64,000 bases of DNA from Roseospira marina (lineage in GTDB: Bacteria > Pseudomonadota > Alphaproteobacteria > Rhodospirillales > Rhodospirillaceae), in contig NZ_JACIGJ010000016.1 in NCBI RefSeq assembly GCF_014197855.1, positions 1 to 64,000 on the forward strand, read 5' to 3'. Position numbers and translations under genes: made by a program. Below the pieces are notes generated by a model. It was not told the origin of the DNA and did not search any database. It saw nothing but the letters and a program-made list of their open reading frames with translations. How positions within the stretch are numbered: position 1 is the first letter of the stretch; every line of letters begins with the position of its first letter. Positions 7,265 through 14,605 of the stretch are shown here, piece by piece.

Positions 7265-8139
7265 GGCTGGAGGTCCGCGGCGTTCAGGTGCTCCAACCGG
7301 CTCTGCAGGACCGCCGCGGCTTCCGCCAGGACCCAGCCGCCGCACACCCAGTTCCGGCCCGGTACGTCAATACGGTCGATCCGCGCGGCCCGGCGCACGA
7401 AGGCCGGATGGTTGCTGAACACACGCGCCCTTGCGGCGCCCGGAGAATTAAAGAAACTGGTGATGATCACCTCGGGCGGGGCGGCGATGAAACGCTCCAG
7501 GTTCCACGACGTCCAGCCGGTCAGCCCGGCCTCCGTGGCCTGATTGCGCAGACCGGCGGCCTCCATCAGCGTGGCGACGTACGCACCGTCCGCCGCCGTG
7601 CCGCCGCCCGGCCGCAGGTACAGGGCCAGGCGGTCCCGGCCCGGCGCGGCCTGACGCAACGCGTCCACCCGCGCCACAAAGCGCGCGGCCAGCGCGTCCC
7701 CGCGCTCGGGCTGGCCCAGGGCATGCCCGATGTCGCGGGTCATGGCCGCGATGGCATCCATGTCGTTCAACGTCGGAATCCGGACGACCCGCACGCCGAA
7801 CCGTTCCAGAAGGCGGGCCGTGGTGTGGTCGGTCCACGCGTTCGTGATGAGCACATCCACCCCGGCGTCCAGATATGCCTCTGCGGCGTTGGGCCGGCGC
7901 GGATAGGCCGCCGCGTCTTCGGCCAGCAGCGACAGGCGTGGATCGGTGGCCTGCGACGACAGGGCCGCGATCTGCGCCGGGTCCGCCAGCGCCAGAACGT
8001 ACTGATCGCCGCATACGGTGGCGGACGCGACGCGCGGCAATGGCGTCGCGCCCGATGGGCTGGGTTCCCCCCAGCTCTGTCCCCCACAGGCGAGACCGAT
8101 GATCAGCAGGAGCGCGCCGACCAGGCTCCCGCGCGCCAT
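7261..8139 (-). CDS. btuF: Periplasmic cobalamin-binding protein
   Basis: 292 residues from the ATG at 8139. A signal peptide (MARGSLVGALLLIIGLACGG) leads to a BtuF/FhuD-type class III binding protein: ASATVCGDQYVLALADPAQI near residues 35-55 and AYLDAGVDVLITNAWTDHTT in the first lobe, then a helical backbone. A Cys near residue 18 could allow lipidation, but the surrounding lipobox is poor. The ATG overlaps the stop of the upstream unknown gene (TGATG). An alternative ATG lies 15 bases upstream at 8154. It should hand cobalamin from BtuB to BtuC-BtuD. Confidence 0.85.
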   Translation of the reverse strand: MARGSLVGALLLIIGLACGGQSWGEPSPSGATPLPRVASATVCGDQYVLALADPAQIAALSSQATDPRLSLLAEDAAAYPRRPNAAEAYLDAGVDVLITNAWTDHTTARLLERFGVRVVRIPTLNDMDAIAAMTRDIGHALGQPERGDALAARFVARVDALRQAAPGRDRLALYLRPGGGTAADGAYVATLMEAAGLRNQATEAGLTGWTSWNLERFIAAPPEVIITSFFNSPGAARARVFSNHPAFVRRAARIDRIDVPGRNWVCGGWVLAEAAAVLQSRLEHLNAADLQP

Positions 8140-8738
8140 CAGCCGCCCCCGCATGGGTTCCCATGGCCGGTGCGGTCCAGGGGATCCGGCTCCAGCCCCA
8201 GATACCGCCGACGCAGGTCATCCCAGAGATCCAGGCGGGACCAGTCCGGCGTTTCCGTGATGACCTCGCCTGGGTCCAGGAACGGATGCGGCAGGAACAC
8301 GGTCATCTGGTTCTCGTTCTGGCCGTTGAACAGCCTCACCTGCCAGCTTCGCGGCGTGCCGTCCGGCCGCAGCATGCGGGCGAGTTCGGCGCGGTGGGTC
8401 CGCCGGTGCGCCGCCAGCGCCGGGCTGGTCGGGCGGTGCGGCAGGCCCTTGTTCTCGCCGATGCAGACGTGGAAGTGCCACGCGCCCAGGTCCACGGTGG
8501 CATAGCCATCCAGCAGACTGATGCGGCGCGGTGGCTCGGTAAGCTGGATCTCGTAGACCGCGCCCTGGATCAGCGTGCCGAACACGATGCGATCCCAGGC
8601 GCCCTCGAATAGGTCCTTAAGCAACTGCAGCAGGGTCGCCTCGTCGGTGGGCAGGGGGAAGATCTCCACCCGGCCGGCGCCCGGTTCCTCGACGAGGTAG
8701 GGAATCGGCGCCGGCGTGGCCGTCGTCTGCGTGGACAT
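8139..8738 (-). CDS. Conserved protein of unknown function in the B12-uptake operon
   Basis: 199 residues from the ATG at 8738 (MSTQTTATPAP). I do not assign a family. No signal peptide or membrane segment is visible, so it is probably cytoplasmic. Notable parts are VEIFPLPTDEATLLQLLKDL near residue 25, LLDGYATVDLGAWHFHVCIG near 75-95 with a HxHxC cluster that could bind a metal or corrinoid, RSWQVRLFNGQNENQMTVFL in the middle, and RRRYLGLEPDPLDRTGHGNP at the end. It sits between btuB and btuF, one base overlapping btuF, under the cobalamin riboswitch, so a role in handling or sensing cobalamin or cobalt is inferred. A longer reading frame starts at 8786. Confidence 0.75.
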   Translation of the reverse strand: MSTQTTATPAPIPYLVEEPGAGRVEIFPLPTDEATLLQLLKDLFEGAWDRIVFGTLIQGAVYEIQLTEPPRRISLLDGYATVDLGAWHFHVCIGENKGLPHRPTSPALAAHRRTHRAELARMLRPDGTPRSWQVRLFNGQNENQMTVFLPHPFLDPGEVITETPDWSRLDLWDDLRRRYLGLEPDPLDRTGHGNPCGGG

Positions 8739-8782
8739 GGCATGAACCTCCTCGCGATGGGGGCGGGATGGCGGTGCCGATA

Positions 8783-10708
8783 TCAAAACCGGACCGTCAA
8801 TCCGGCATAGAGCGCCCGCCCCGGCGTGCCGTAGGCCGCGACCTCCTCGTAGTCGGCGTCGAACAGGTTCTCGACCCGGCCGTGCAGGGTCACGGTCTCC
8901 AGAATGTCGTAGGCGAGCCGGACGTCGGCGGTCCAGAACGCGTCGCTCTTGCCGTTGAACCCAGTGGTCCGGTCACGGTAGCGCAGCCCCACATTCGCCG
9001 TCCCCTCGCGCACGAACCGCCACGTGACGGAGGCGGTCCCTTGATTGACCGGGATATTGTCCAGGCGCTTTTCGGTCTGATTGTCGATCGCGTTCTGCCA
9101 CGTGTAGGAGAGGCCGACGTCGACATCGGGGTGCGGACGCGCGGTCAGGCCCACCTCGACGCCCTGGGCGAACGCCTCGTCGACGTTCACATACCCGCCG
9201 CCGTAGCAGCCCGGCCGGTCCGCTGGGCCGCCGCGCCAGGCGAGTTGGTCTTGCGTCGAACTCTCGAAGTAGGTGACATGGCCCAGCACGCGCTCATCCC
9301 ACAGGCGCTGGTCGAGGCCGATGTCCCAACTGCGGCTGGACTCCGGCTCGAGGTCGGTGTTGCCATAGCAGGGGTCGTAGCGCTCGTACAAAGAGGGCGT
9401 CTGCCATGCCGTGGCATAGCTGCCGCGCAGCGTGGTGCCCGTCGGCTCGATCGTATAGGCGGCGCCCAGGCGATACGTGGCCTCTGATCCATAGCTTTCA
9501 TGCGTGTCGGCGCGCAGGCTCGCGGACAGGTCCAGCCCCTGCAGCGGCGTCACGCCAAGGCTGATGAACCCGCCGCCCTTCCAAAGCTCTTCATCGTTCC
9601 GGGGCGCCAGGGCATTGCCGCCGCTGGGCGCGTAGACATCGATGCGCTCGTTGGTCGCATCGCCGCCCACCTCGACCGAGACGCCCTCCATGACCGCCCA
9701 GGATGCGACATAGTCCAGCCGCGTCTTCCCGCCGTCATAGGAATCGTTGCCCCGTCCCGCGCCATCGAAGTCGCGGGTCGACAGCGTGTCCGAGATCCCC
9801 AGGGTGTGAATCAGGGTGTCGTCCAGCGTCTCCAGGGTCGCGGAGGCCCGCACAAACCGCTTGGTCTGCCGGTCGGCGCCGTCGACGTCCCCGGTGGCGT
9901 AGTCCCACTCGAAGCGTTCCTGCAGATACCGCCCGACCAGATCGAACCGCAGGTCGTCGGTGGCCTGAAGCCCGAGACGACCGCCAATCGTGAAGGCGTT
10001 GTAGGGGTCCTCTTCCCGACCGCCGCGGTTTTTGTTGAAATCCGAAAAGCCGTCGGAATACGTGCCGCTGGCCGACAGGCGGAGGTCGATGGGGCCCTGC
10101 TGGCCGCCGATGGCGCCGCTCAGTCGGGATGTGTTGTAGCCGCCGTATTCGGCGTCGACATGACCGGACAACGGGCCGGTGGCGCGCTTGGTGGTGATGG
10201 TGATGACGCCGCCCCCGTTGTCCGCACCAAAGCGTCCGGGGCGCGCGCCGCGCAGAACCTCGATCCGCTCGACATCGGACATGGTCAGGTCGTCGGTCAG
10301 ATACTGCGCATTGGCCCGGCTGGTGTCGCTGACCTCGATTCCGTCGATGAACACGCGCGTGTTGCGCGGCCCCAGACCCCGGATGGAGATCGCCTGCGGC
10401 TGGCCGACGGACCGTTGGCCGTTCAGGGACAGGCCGGGCACGAGGGTCAGGGCGTCGTCCAGCCGGCGGATCTGCTGGTCTTCGATCTCCTCGGCGGTGA
10501 CGGTCGTGTCGGCGCCGGTCGCGCGCTCCTGGGGAACGCCCTCCAGCCGGGGCGCGGAGACCGTGATCGCGGTGTCGGCGATCGCATCGTCGTCGTCGGA
10601 GTCTTCAGCGGCCCAAGCGATACTGGGCGCCGACAGCGCGAGTGTGCCCACCACCGCAAGGCGGGCCAGAACGGAGGATAAGGGATAGCACGGATCAGAC
10701 GGACCCAT
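8783..10708 (-). CDS. btuB: TonB-dependent vitamin B12 outer-membrane receptor
   Basis: About 641 residues. The signal peptide is MGPSDPCYPLSSVLARLAVV with a cut after SIAWA. A TonB box-like DTAITVSA follows an acidic stretch. The plug domain (about residues 60-170) has LDDALTLVPGLSLNGQRSVG and ISIRGLGPRNTRVFIDGIEV. The 22-stranded barrel ends in the canonical aromatic LYAGLTVRF. The start at 10708 has GGAG nine bases upstream. ATG 10723 is possible, and the frame extends to 10786. It is the first gene after a cobalamin riboswitch and is followed by btuF-btuC-btuD-tonB, which fixes cobalamin or a cobalamin precursor as the likely ligand. Confidence 0.92.
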   Translation of the reverse strand: MGPSDPCYPLSSVLARLAVVGTLALSAPSIAWAAEDSDDDDAIADTAITVSAPRLEGVPQERATGADTTVTAEEIEDQQIRRLDDALTLVPGLSLNGQRSVGQPQAISIRGLGPRNTRVFIDGIEVSDTSRANAQYLTDDLTMSDVERIEVLRGARPGRFGADNGGGVITITTKRATGPLSGHVDAEYGGYNTSRLSGAIGGQQGPIDLRLSASGTYSDGFSDFNKNRGGREEDPYNAFTIGGRLGLQATDDLRFDLVGRYLQERFEWDYATGDVDGADRQTKRFVRASATLETLDDTLIHTLGISDTLSTRDFDGAGRGNDSYDGGKTRLDYVASWAVMEGVSVEVGGDATNERIDVYAPSGGNALAPRNDEELWKGGGFISLGVTPLQGLDLSASLRADTHESYGSEATYRLGAAYTIEPTGTTLRGSYATAWQTPSLYERYDPCYGNTDLEPESSRSWDIGLDQRLWDERVLGHVTYFESSTQDQLAWRGGPADRPGCYGGGYVNVDEAFAQGVEVGLTARPHPDVDVGLSYTWQNAIDNQTEKRLDNIPVNQGTASVTWRFVREGTANVGLRYRDRTTGFNGKSDAFWTADVRLAYDILETVTLHGRVENLFDADYEEVAAYGTPGRALYAGLTVRF

Positions 10709-11003
10709 GGGCGCGCACTCCATCGTCGGGGCGGCCCATGCGCGCGGGGGTGCCGGATCGGCACACGTCCCCTCTGTTCGCGCCACGCCACCCCACCAGG
10801 TTGACGACGGACGTCGGCCATCAGCGAACGGTCCGGCGCGTCACGGACGCACGGCTTCCATTCCCTGATCCTGGACATTGGCGGAGGGCGCGACTGGCGC
10901 GCATCCATTCGACAAGCCCGGCGACGTCCACACGGCGCGTCACCGCAACGGCTTGCCCGCACCCCCGGCACACCCCGACCGTGGGTAGAGTGACGCTGTC
11001 GGT
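10709..11003 (-). other. btuB leader between riboswitch and start codon
   Basis: About 295 bases separate the aptamer from btuB. This leader should hold the expression platform. I see small hairpins, for example GTGCCG/CGGCAC near 10753-10768, but no T-run terminator, so control may act on translation or through Rho. No gene is apparent. Confidence 0.5.
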
Positions 11004-11196
11004 GGCAGGTCTCCTGGCTCGCGGGTCACGGATCCGAACCACCTTCCCCGGTCCCCGAAGGGGCCGAGTGGCCTTTCGGAACGGATCTCGCCGCTCACAG
11101 TTGCGGGGGCAGCCACGGCTTGCGGTTCCGGTTCGGACCCGCTCCGTCGTTCCCTTTTCACCTCCGGCCCGAAGACCGTGAGGAACCACCAACATC
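11004..11196 (-). promoter_or_regulatory. Cobalamin riboswitch upstream of btuB
   Basis: Read on the minus strand, the order of conserved elements is that of the adenosylcobalamin aptamer: AAAAGGGAA near 11150, CCGCAACTGTGAGC (the B12-box core, 11092-11107 on the plus strand complement), GCCACT, GGGGAAGG, and the closing AGCCAGGAGACCTGCC at 11019-11004. Binding of adenosylcobalamin normally shuts off the downstream genes. It controls btuB and presumably the whole uptake operon. It is closely similar to the riboswitch at 14383-14555. Confidence 0.95.
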
Positions 11197-11240
11197 GTCA
11201 CCTTTAGGAGCCACCGATCCGCCTGTCAAGGCGGAGGCGT

Positions 11241-11960
11241 TCATTCGGCGCGCGTGGTCACGGTCGCGAACGCCGTGGCCCGGGACGCCGCCAGGGCCGG
11301 GAACGAGCGCCCATCGGGATCGGCGGGCAGGGCGGCCGTGGGGCGGGCGTGTTGCAGCACGATGTCCCGCACGCCCATGGCTGCCAGATCGGCGGCCAGC
11401 CGGTCGAGCGCAGCGGCGTCCAGCAGGGCCGGATGCACGGTGGTGCGGGCCTCGAACGACACGCCGCTGGCGATCAGTCGGCGCAGGCTGTCCCGCGCCG
11501 CCACCCCGCTACCGGGTACGCCGGTCACGGCCGCATAGTCATCGAACGGCGCCTTGACGTCGAATCCCACCCAGTCGAGCCGGGGCAGCGCCGTCGCCAG
11601 CCGCTCCGGCCAGGGGCCGCCGGTATGCAGCCCCACCGCGAAACCAAGCGCCCGCACGGCATCGATGGCGTCGGACAGGCCGCGCTGCGCGGTCGGTTCG
11701 CCGCCGGAGAACACCACGCCGTCCAGCAGGCCGCGCCGGCTGTCTAGGAACGCCAGGATATCGCTCCAGGCGACGTCTTTGGCGTCGTCCGGCGGATGCG
11801 CCGTCAGCAGGTCCGGGTTGTGGCAGTAGGGGCAGCGCCAGGGGCAGCCGCGCAGAAACACGGTCGCCGTCAGTCGGTCGGGCCAGTCCACGGTGGAGAA
11901 GCGGGCGAGGCCCCCAATGCGCAGGTCCCCAAAGCGACGGGGAGCGGTTGGGTCAGTCAA
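11241..11960 (-). CDS. nrdG: Anaerobic ribonucleotide reductase activating enzyme
   Basis: About 239 residues. Radical SAM enzyme with the cluster motif CPWRCPYC near residue 37 (CxxxCxxC, preceded by TATVFLRG) and the GGEP-type motif GVVFSGGEPTAQRGL. It transfers a radical to the glycine of class III ribonucleotide reductase. The start is uncertain: a TTG at 11960 overlaps the end of the preceding small gene by 8 bases and gives a normal N-terminus (TDPTAPRRFGDLRIGGLARF). The open frame runs up to 12056 with no good ribosome site. It is the last gene of the B12-riboswitch-controlled nrdD unit. Confidence 0.9.
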   Translation of the reverse strand: MTDPTAPRRFGDLRIGGLARFSTVDWPDRLTATVFLRGCPWRCPYCHNPDLLTAHPPDDAKDVAWSDILAFLDSRRGLLDGVVFSGGEPTAQRGLSDAIDAVRALGFAVGLHTGGPWPERLATALPRLDWVGFDVKAPFDDYAAVTGVPGSGVAARDSLRRLIASGVSFEARTTVHPALLDAAALDRLAADLAAMGVRDIVLQHARPTAALPADPDGRSFPALAASRATAFATVTTRAE

Positions 11961-12147
11961 CGGTGCGGCTGTGTTCGCGGAACGCCACGCGGTCGGCGAA
12001 CTCGCCCTGCTTGCCCTGGTTAAAGGACGACACCGGGCGATGATAGCCCATGACACGGGTCCAAATTTCGCAGGGCTGGCGCTCCTCGTCCTTCAGTTCC
12101 AGGACGGCGGGCGTGCCCAGCATGTCGGCGGTGGTCAGGTGGCTCAT
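11953..12147 (-). CDS. Separate glycyl-radical domain of class III ribonucleotide reductase
   Basis: 64 residues starting MSHLTTADMLGTPAVLELKD and containing CEIWTRVMGYHRPVSSFNQG then KQGEFADRVAF. In single-chain NrdD enzymes the RVxGYxRPV..N.GK segment is the extreme C-terminal loop that carries the catalytic glycyl radical, so the Gly of VMGY is the predicted radical site. The large NrdD encoded 17 bases upstream stops after its zinc site and lacks this segment. The two proteins must therefore associate, with NrdG activating the small one. The gene has its own ATG with AGGA upstream and is in a different frame from nrdD. It is easily missed because of its size. Confidence 0.8.
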   Translation of the reverse strand: MSHLTTADMLGTPAVLELKDEERQPCEIWTRVMGYHRPVSSFNQGKQGEFADRVAFREHSRTVD

Positions 12148-12164
12148 GGGGATCGGTCCTTGTC

Positions 12165-14243
12165 TCAGAGATCGGTGTTGCGGTCGGCGTCCCGGCGCTT
12201 CCGCGCCAGGAGTTCGGCATCGCATTTCGGGCAAAAGGCGTGCTCGCCGGCGATGTAGCCGTGCGTGGGGCAGATGGAGAACGTCGGCGTGACGGTGATG
12301 TAGGGCAGAGCGAACGACCCCAGCGCCCGCTTGACCAGCGCCTTGCAGGCGGCGACCGAGGAGACGCGCTCGCCCATGTACAGGTGCAGCACGGTGCCGC
12401 CGGTGTACTTGCGCTGAAGCTCTTCCTGGCGCTCCAGGGCCTCGAACGGATCGTCCGTGAAGCCCACGGGCAACTGGCTGGAGTTGGTGTAGTACGGCTG
12501 GTCGGGCGTGCCGGCCTGAAGGATGTCGGGGAAGCGCTTCTTGTCCTCGCGGGCGAAGCGGTAGGTGGTCCCTTCGGCCGGCGTGGCCTCCAGGTTATAC
12601 ATGTGGCCGGTTTCTTCCTGGAACGCGACGATGCGCGCCCGGATATGGTCCATCACCCGCACGGCGAAGGCATGGCCCTCGGCGGTCGTGATGTCCTCCG
12701 CGTCGCCGGTGAAGTTGCGGATCATCTCGTTGACGCCGTTCACGCCCAGCGTCGAGAAGTGATTGCGCAGCGTGCCCAGATAGCGGCGCGTGTAGGGGAA
12801 CAGGCCGGCGTCCATGTGCTGCTGGATGACCTTGCGCTTGATTTCCAGGCTGGTGCGGCCGATCTCCAGCAGCCGGTCGAGCGCCGCCAGCAGCGCCGCC
12901 TCGTCCCCCTTGTGGAGGTAGCCCAGACGGGCGCAGTTGAGGGTCACAACGCCCAGGGACCCGGTTTGCTCCGCGCTGCCGAACAGACCGTTGCCCCGTT
13001 TCAGCAGTTCGGTCAGATCAAGTTGCAGCCGGCAGCACATGGACCGCACCATGTTCGGCGACAAATCGGACTTCAGGAAGTTCTGGAAGTAGGGCAGGCC
13101 GTACTTCGCCGTCATCTCGAACAGCCGGTTCGTGTTCTCGCTGTCCCAGGGGAAGTCCTTGGTGATGTTGTAGGTCGGGATCGGAAAGGTGAACACGCGC
13201 CCCTTGGCATCGCCGGCCGTCATGACCTCGATGTAGGCGCGGTTGATCATGTCCATCTCGGCCTGGAGATCGGCGTAGGTGAACGGCATCTCCTCGCCGT
13301 CGATCACCGGGACCTCGTCGCGCAGGTCCTCCGGGCAGGTCCAGTCGAAGGTCAGGTTGGTGAACGGCGTCTGCGTGCCCCAGCGCGAGGGCACATTGAG
13401 GTTGTAGACCAGCTCCTGGATGGCCTGACGCACCTCGGCATAGCTCAGCTCGTCCTTGCGGATGAACGGCGCCAGATAGGTGTCGAAGGAGCTGAACGCC
13501 TGCGCGCCGGCCCATTCGTTTTGCAGCGTGCCCAGGAAGTTGACGATCTGGCCCACGGCGCTGGACAGATGCTTGGGCGGGCTGGCCTCCACCTTGCCCG
13601 GCACGCCGTTCAGGCCCTCGGTCAGTAGGGTGCGCAGCGACCAGCCGGCGCAGTAGCCGGACAGCATGTCCAGGTCGTGGATGTGCAGGTCGCCCTCGCG
13701 GTGGGCGCGCCCGACCTCGGCCGGGTAGACGTGCGACAGCCAGTAGTTCGCCACCACCTTGCCGGAGACGTTCAGGATCAGACCGCCCAGGGAATAGCCC
13801 TGGTTGGCGTTGGCGTTCACCCGCCAGTCGGCGCGGTTGAGGTATTCGTTGATGGAGCGTCCGACGTCGACCACCGTCTCGCGGTCGCGGCGCAGGCGGG
13901 TGCGCTGTTCGCGGTAGACGATGTAGGCGCGCGCGGTCGCGGTGTGGTTGGCCGAGATCAGGGCCTGCTCGACGACGTCCTGGATCTGTTCGATGTGCGG
14001 CGGCCGGTCGTGGAACCGGTGGGACAGCACCTTGGTGATTTGGATGGCCAGTAGGTCGGCCTCGCTGCCGTCGAACTCTCCGGTCGCCTTACCGGCCCGT
14101 TCGATCGCCAAGCGGATGCGGTCGCGGTCGAACGGCGCCTCGGTGCCGTCGCGGCGCACCACCGCGCGCGGGGGCGCCACCAGAGGGCGCCGCGCCACGA
14201 TGCCGGGCGTGGATTGGGGCTCAAGGAACGACGACGAAGTCAT
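12165..14243 (-). CDS. nrdD: Class III (anaerobic) ribonucleoside-triphosphate reductase, large chain
   Basis: 692 residues from ATG 14243 (MTSSSFLEPQ). An ATP-cone allosteric domain occupies about residues 25-115 (AVVRRDGTEAPFDRDRIRLA to YIVYREQRTRLRRD). The ten-stranded barrel follows, with DLHIHDLDMLSGYCAGWSLR, FTNLTFDWTCPEDL and SMCCRLQLDL. The C-terminal zinc site is CPTHGYIAGEHAFCPKC. The chain then ends at RRDADRNTDL, about 60 residues short of full-length relatives: the glycyl-radical loop is encoded by the next gene. The enzyme makes dNTPs without oxygen and without B12. A cobalamin riboswitch and possible NrdR boxes lie upstream, so it should be made when B12 is scarce. The frame extends to 14339. 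Confidence 0.93.
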   Translation of the reverse strand: MTSSSFLEPQSTPGIVARRPLVAPPRAVVRRDGTEAPFDRDRIRLAIERAGKATGEFDGSEADLLAIQITKVLSHRFHDRPPHIEQIQDVVEQALISANHTATARAYIVYREQRTRLRRDRETVVDVGRSINEYLNRADWRVNANANQGYSLGGLILNVSGKVVANYWLSHVYPAEVGRAHREGDLHIHDLDMLSGYCAGWSLRTLLTEGLNGVPGKVEASPPKHLSSAVGQIVNFLGTLQNEWAGAQAFSSFDTYLAPFIRKDELSYAEVRQAIQELVYNLNVPSRWGTQTPFTNLTFDWTCPEDLRDEVPVIDGEEMPFTYADLQAEMDMINRAYIEVMTAGDAKGRVFTFPIPTYNITKDFPWDSENTNRLFEMTAKYGLPYFQNFLKSDLSPNMVRSMCCRLQLDLTELLKRGNGLFGSAEQTGSLGVVTLNCARLGYLHKGDEAALLAALDRLLEIGRTSLEIKRKVIQQHMDAGLFPYTRRYLGTLRNHFSTLGVNGVNEMIRNFTGDAEDITTAEGHAFAVRVMDHIRARIVAFQEETGHMYNLEATPAEGTTYRFAREDKKRFPDILQAGTPDQPYYTNSSQLPVGFTDDPFEALERQEELQRKYTGGTVLHLYMGERVSSVAACKALVKRALGSFALPYITVTPTFSICPTHGYIAGEHAFCPKCDAELLARKRRDADRNTDL

Positions 14244-14382
14244 GCGGGCGATCCACTCCGAACACAGGGAGGCGGAGGGACCGGCCGCGGACGCGACACC
14301 GACGCGCGAATCCGAGAGGACCTCGCACGGCACCGACACCGCTCCACCGGGGCACCCCGCCCGAGGGAGAGTTAGGGCTCAC

Positions 14383-14555
14383 GGCAGGTCTCCTGGCTCG
14401 CGGGTCACCGCAACCACCCAACCTTCCCGGCCCCCGGAGGCGCCAGTGGCTTACGCAAGGCGGTCACTCGCCGCTCACAGTTGCGGGGGCAGCTTCGGTT
14501 TTTGGCCCTGGCATTCGCCGGGAAGACCGGGCGCACCAAATTCCCTCTTGGCACG
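14383..14555 (-). promoter_or_regulatory. Cobalamin riboswitch upstream of nrdD
   Basis: On the minus strand: AGAGGGAATTTGGTGC, then GCTGCCCCCGCAACTGTGAG, then AAGCCACTGGCG, then CCGGGAAGGTTGG, closing with AGCCAGGAGACCTGCC (14398-14383). All core elements of the adenosylcobalamin aptamer are present, and the closing half is nearly identical to the btuB riboswitch. The leader to nrdD is about 140 bases. The expected logic is repression of the oxygen-sensitive class III reductase when B12 is available for NrdJ. Confidence 0.95.
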
Positions 14556-14560
14556 GCACG

Positions 14561-14605
14561 CCCCATATCTGGAACGCGCAGTGACCGTGAGCGCGATATA
14601 TGGGG
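14561..14605 (-). promoter_or_regulatory. Possible paired NrdR boxes upstream of nrdD
   Basis: Two AT-cored elements, CCCCATATCTGG (14561-14572) and GATATATGGGG (14595-14605), face each other with centres about 32 bases apart. NrdR repressor sites normally come as two roughly 16-base boxes spaced by three helical turns upstream of ribonucleotide reductase genes. A nested CGCGC/GCGCG pair lies between them. The match to any NrdR consensus is by eye only. Confidence 0.4.

Noticed and set aside
12240-13628. 462-residue plus-strand frame inside nrdD
   Set aside because: Antisense shadow of a conserved enzyme; composition is not protein-like.
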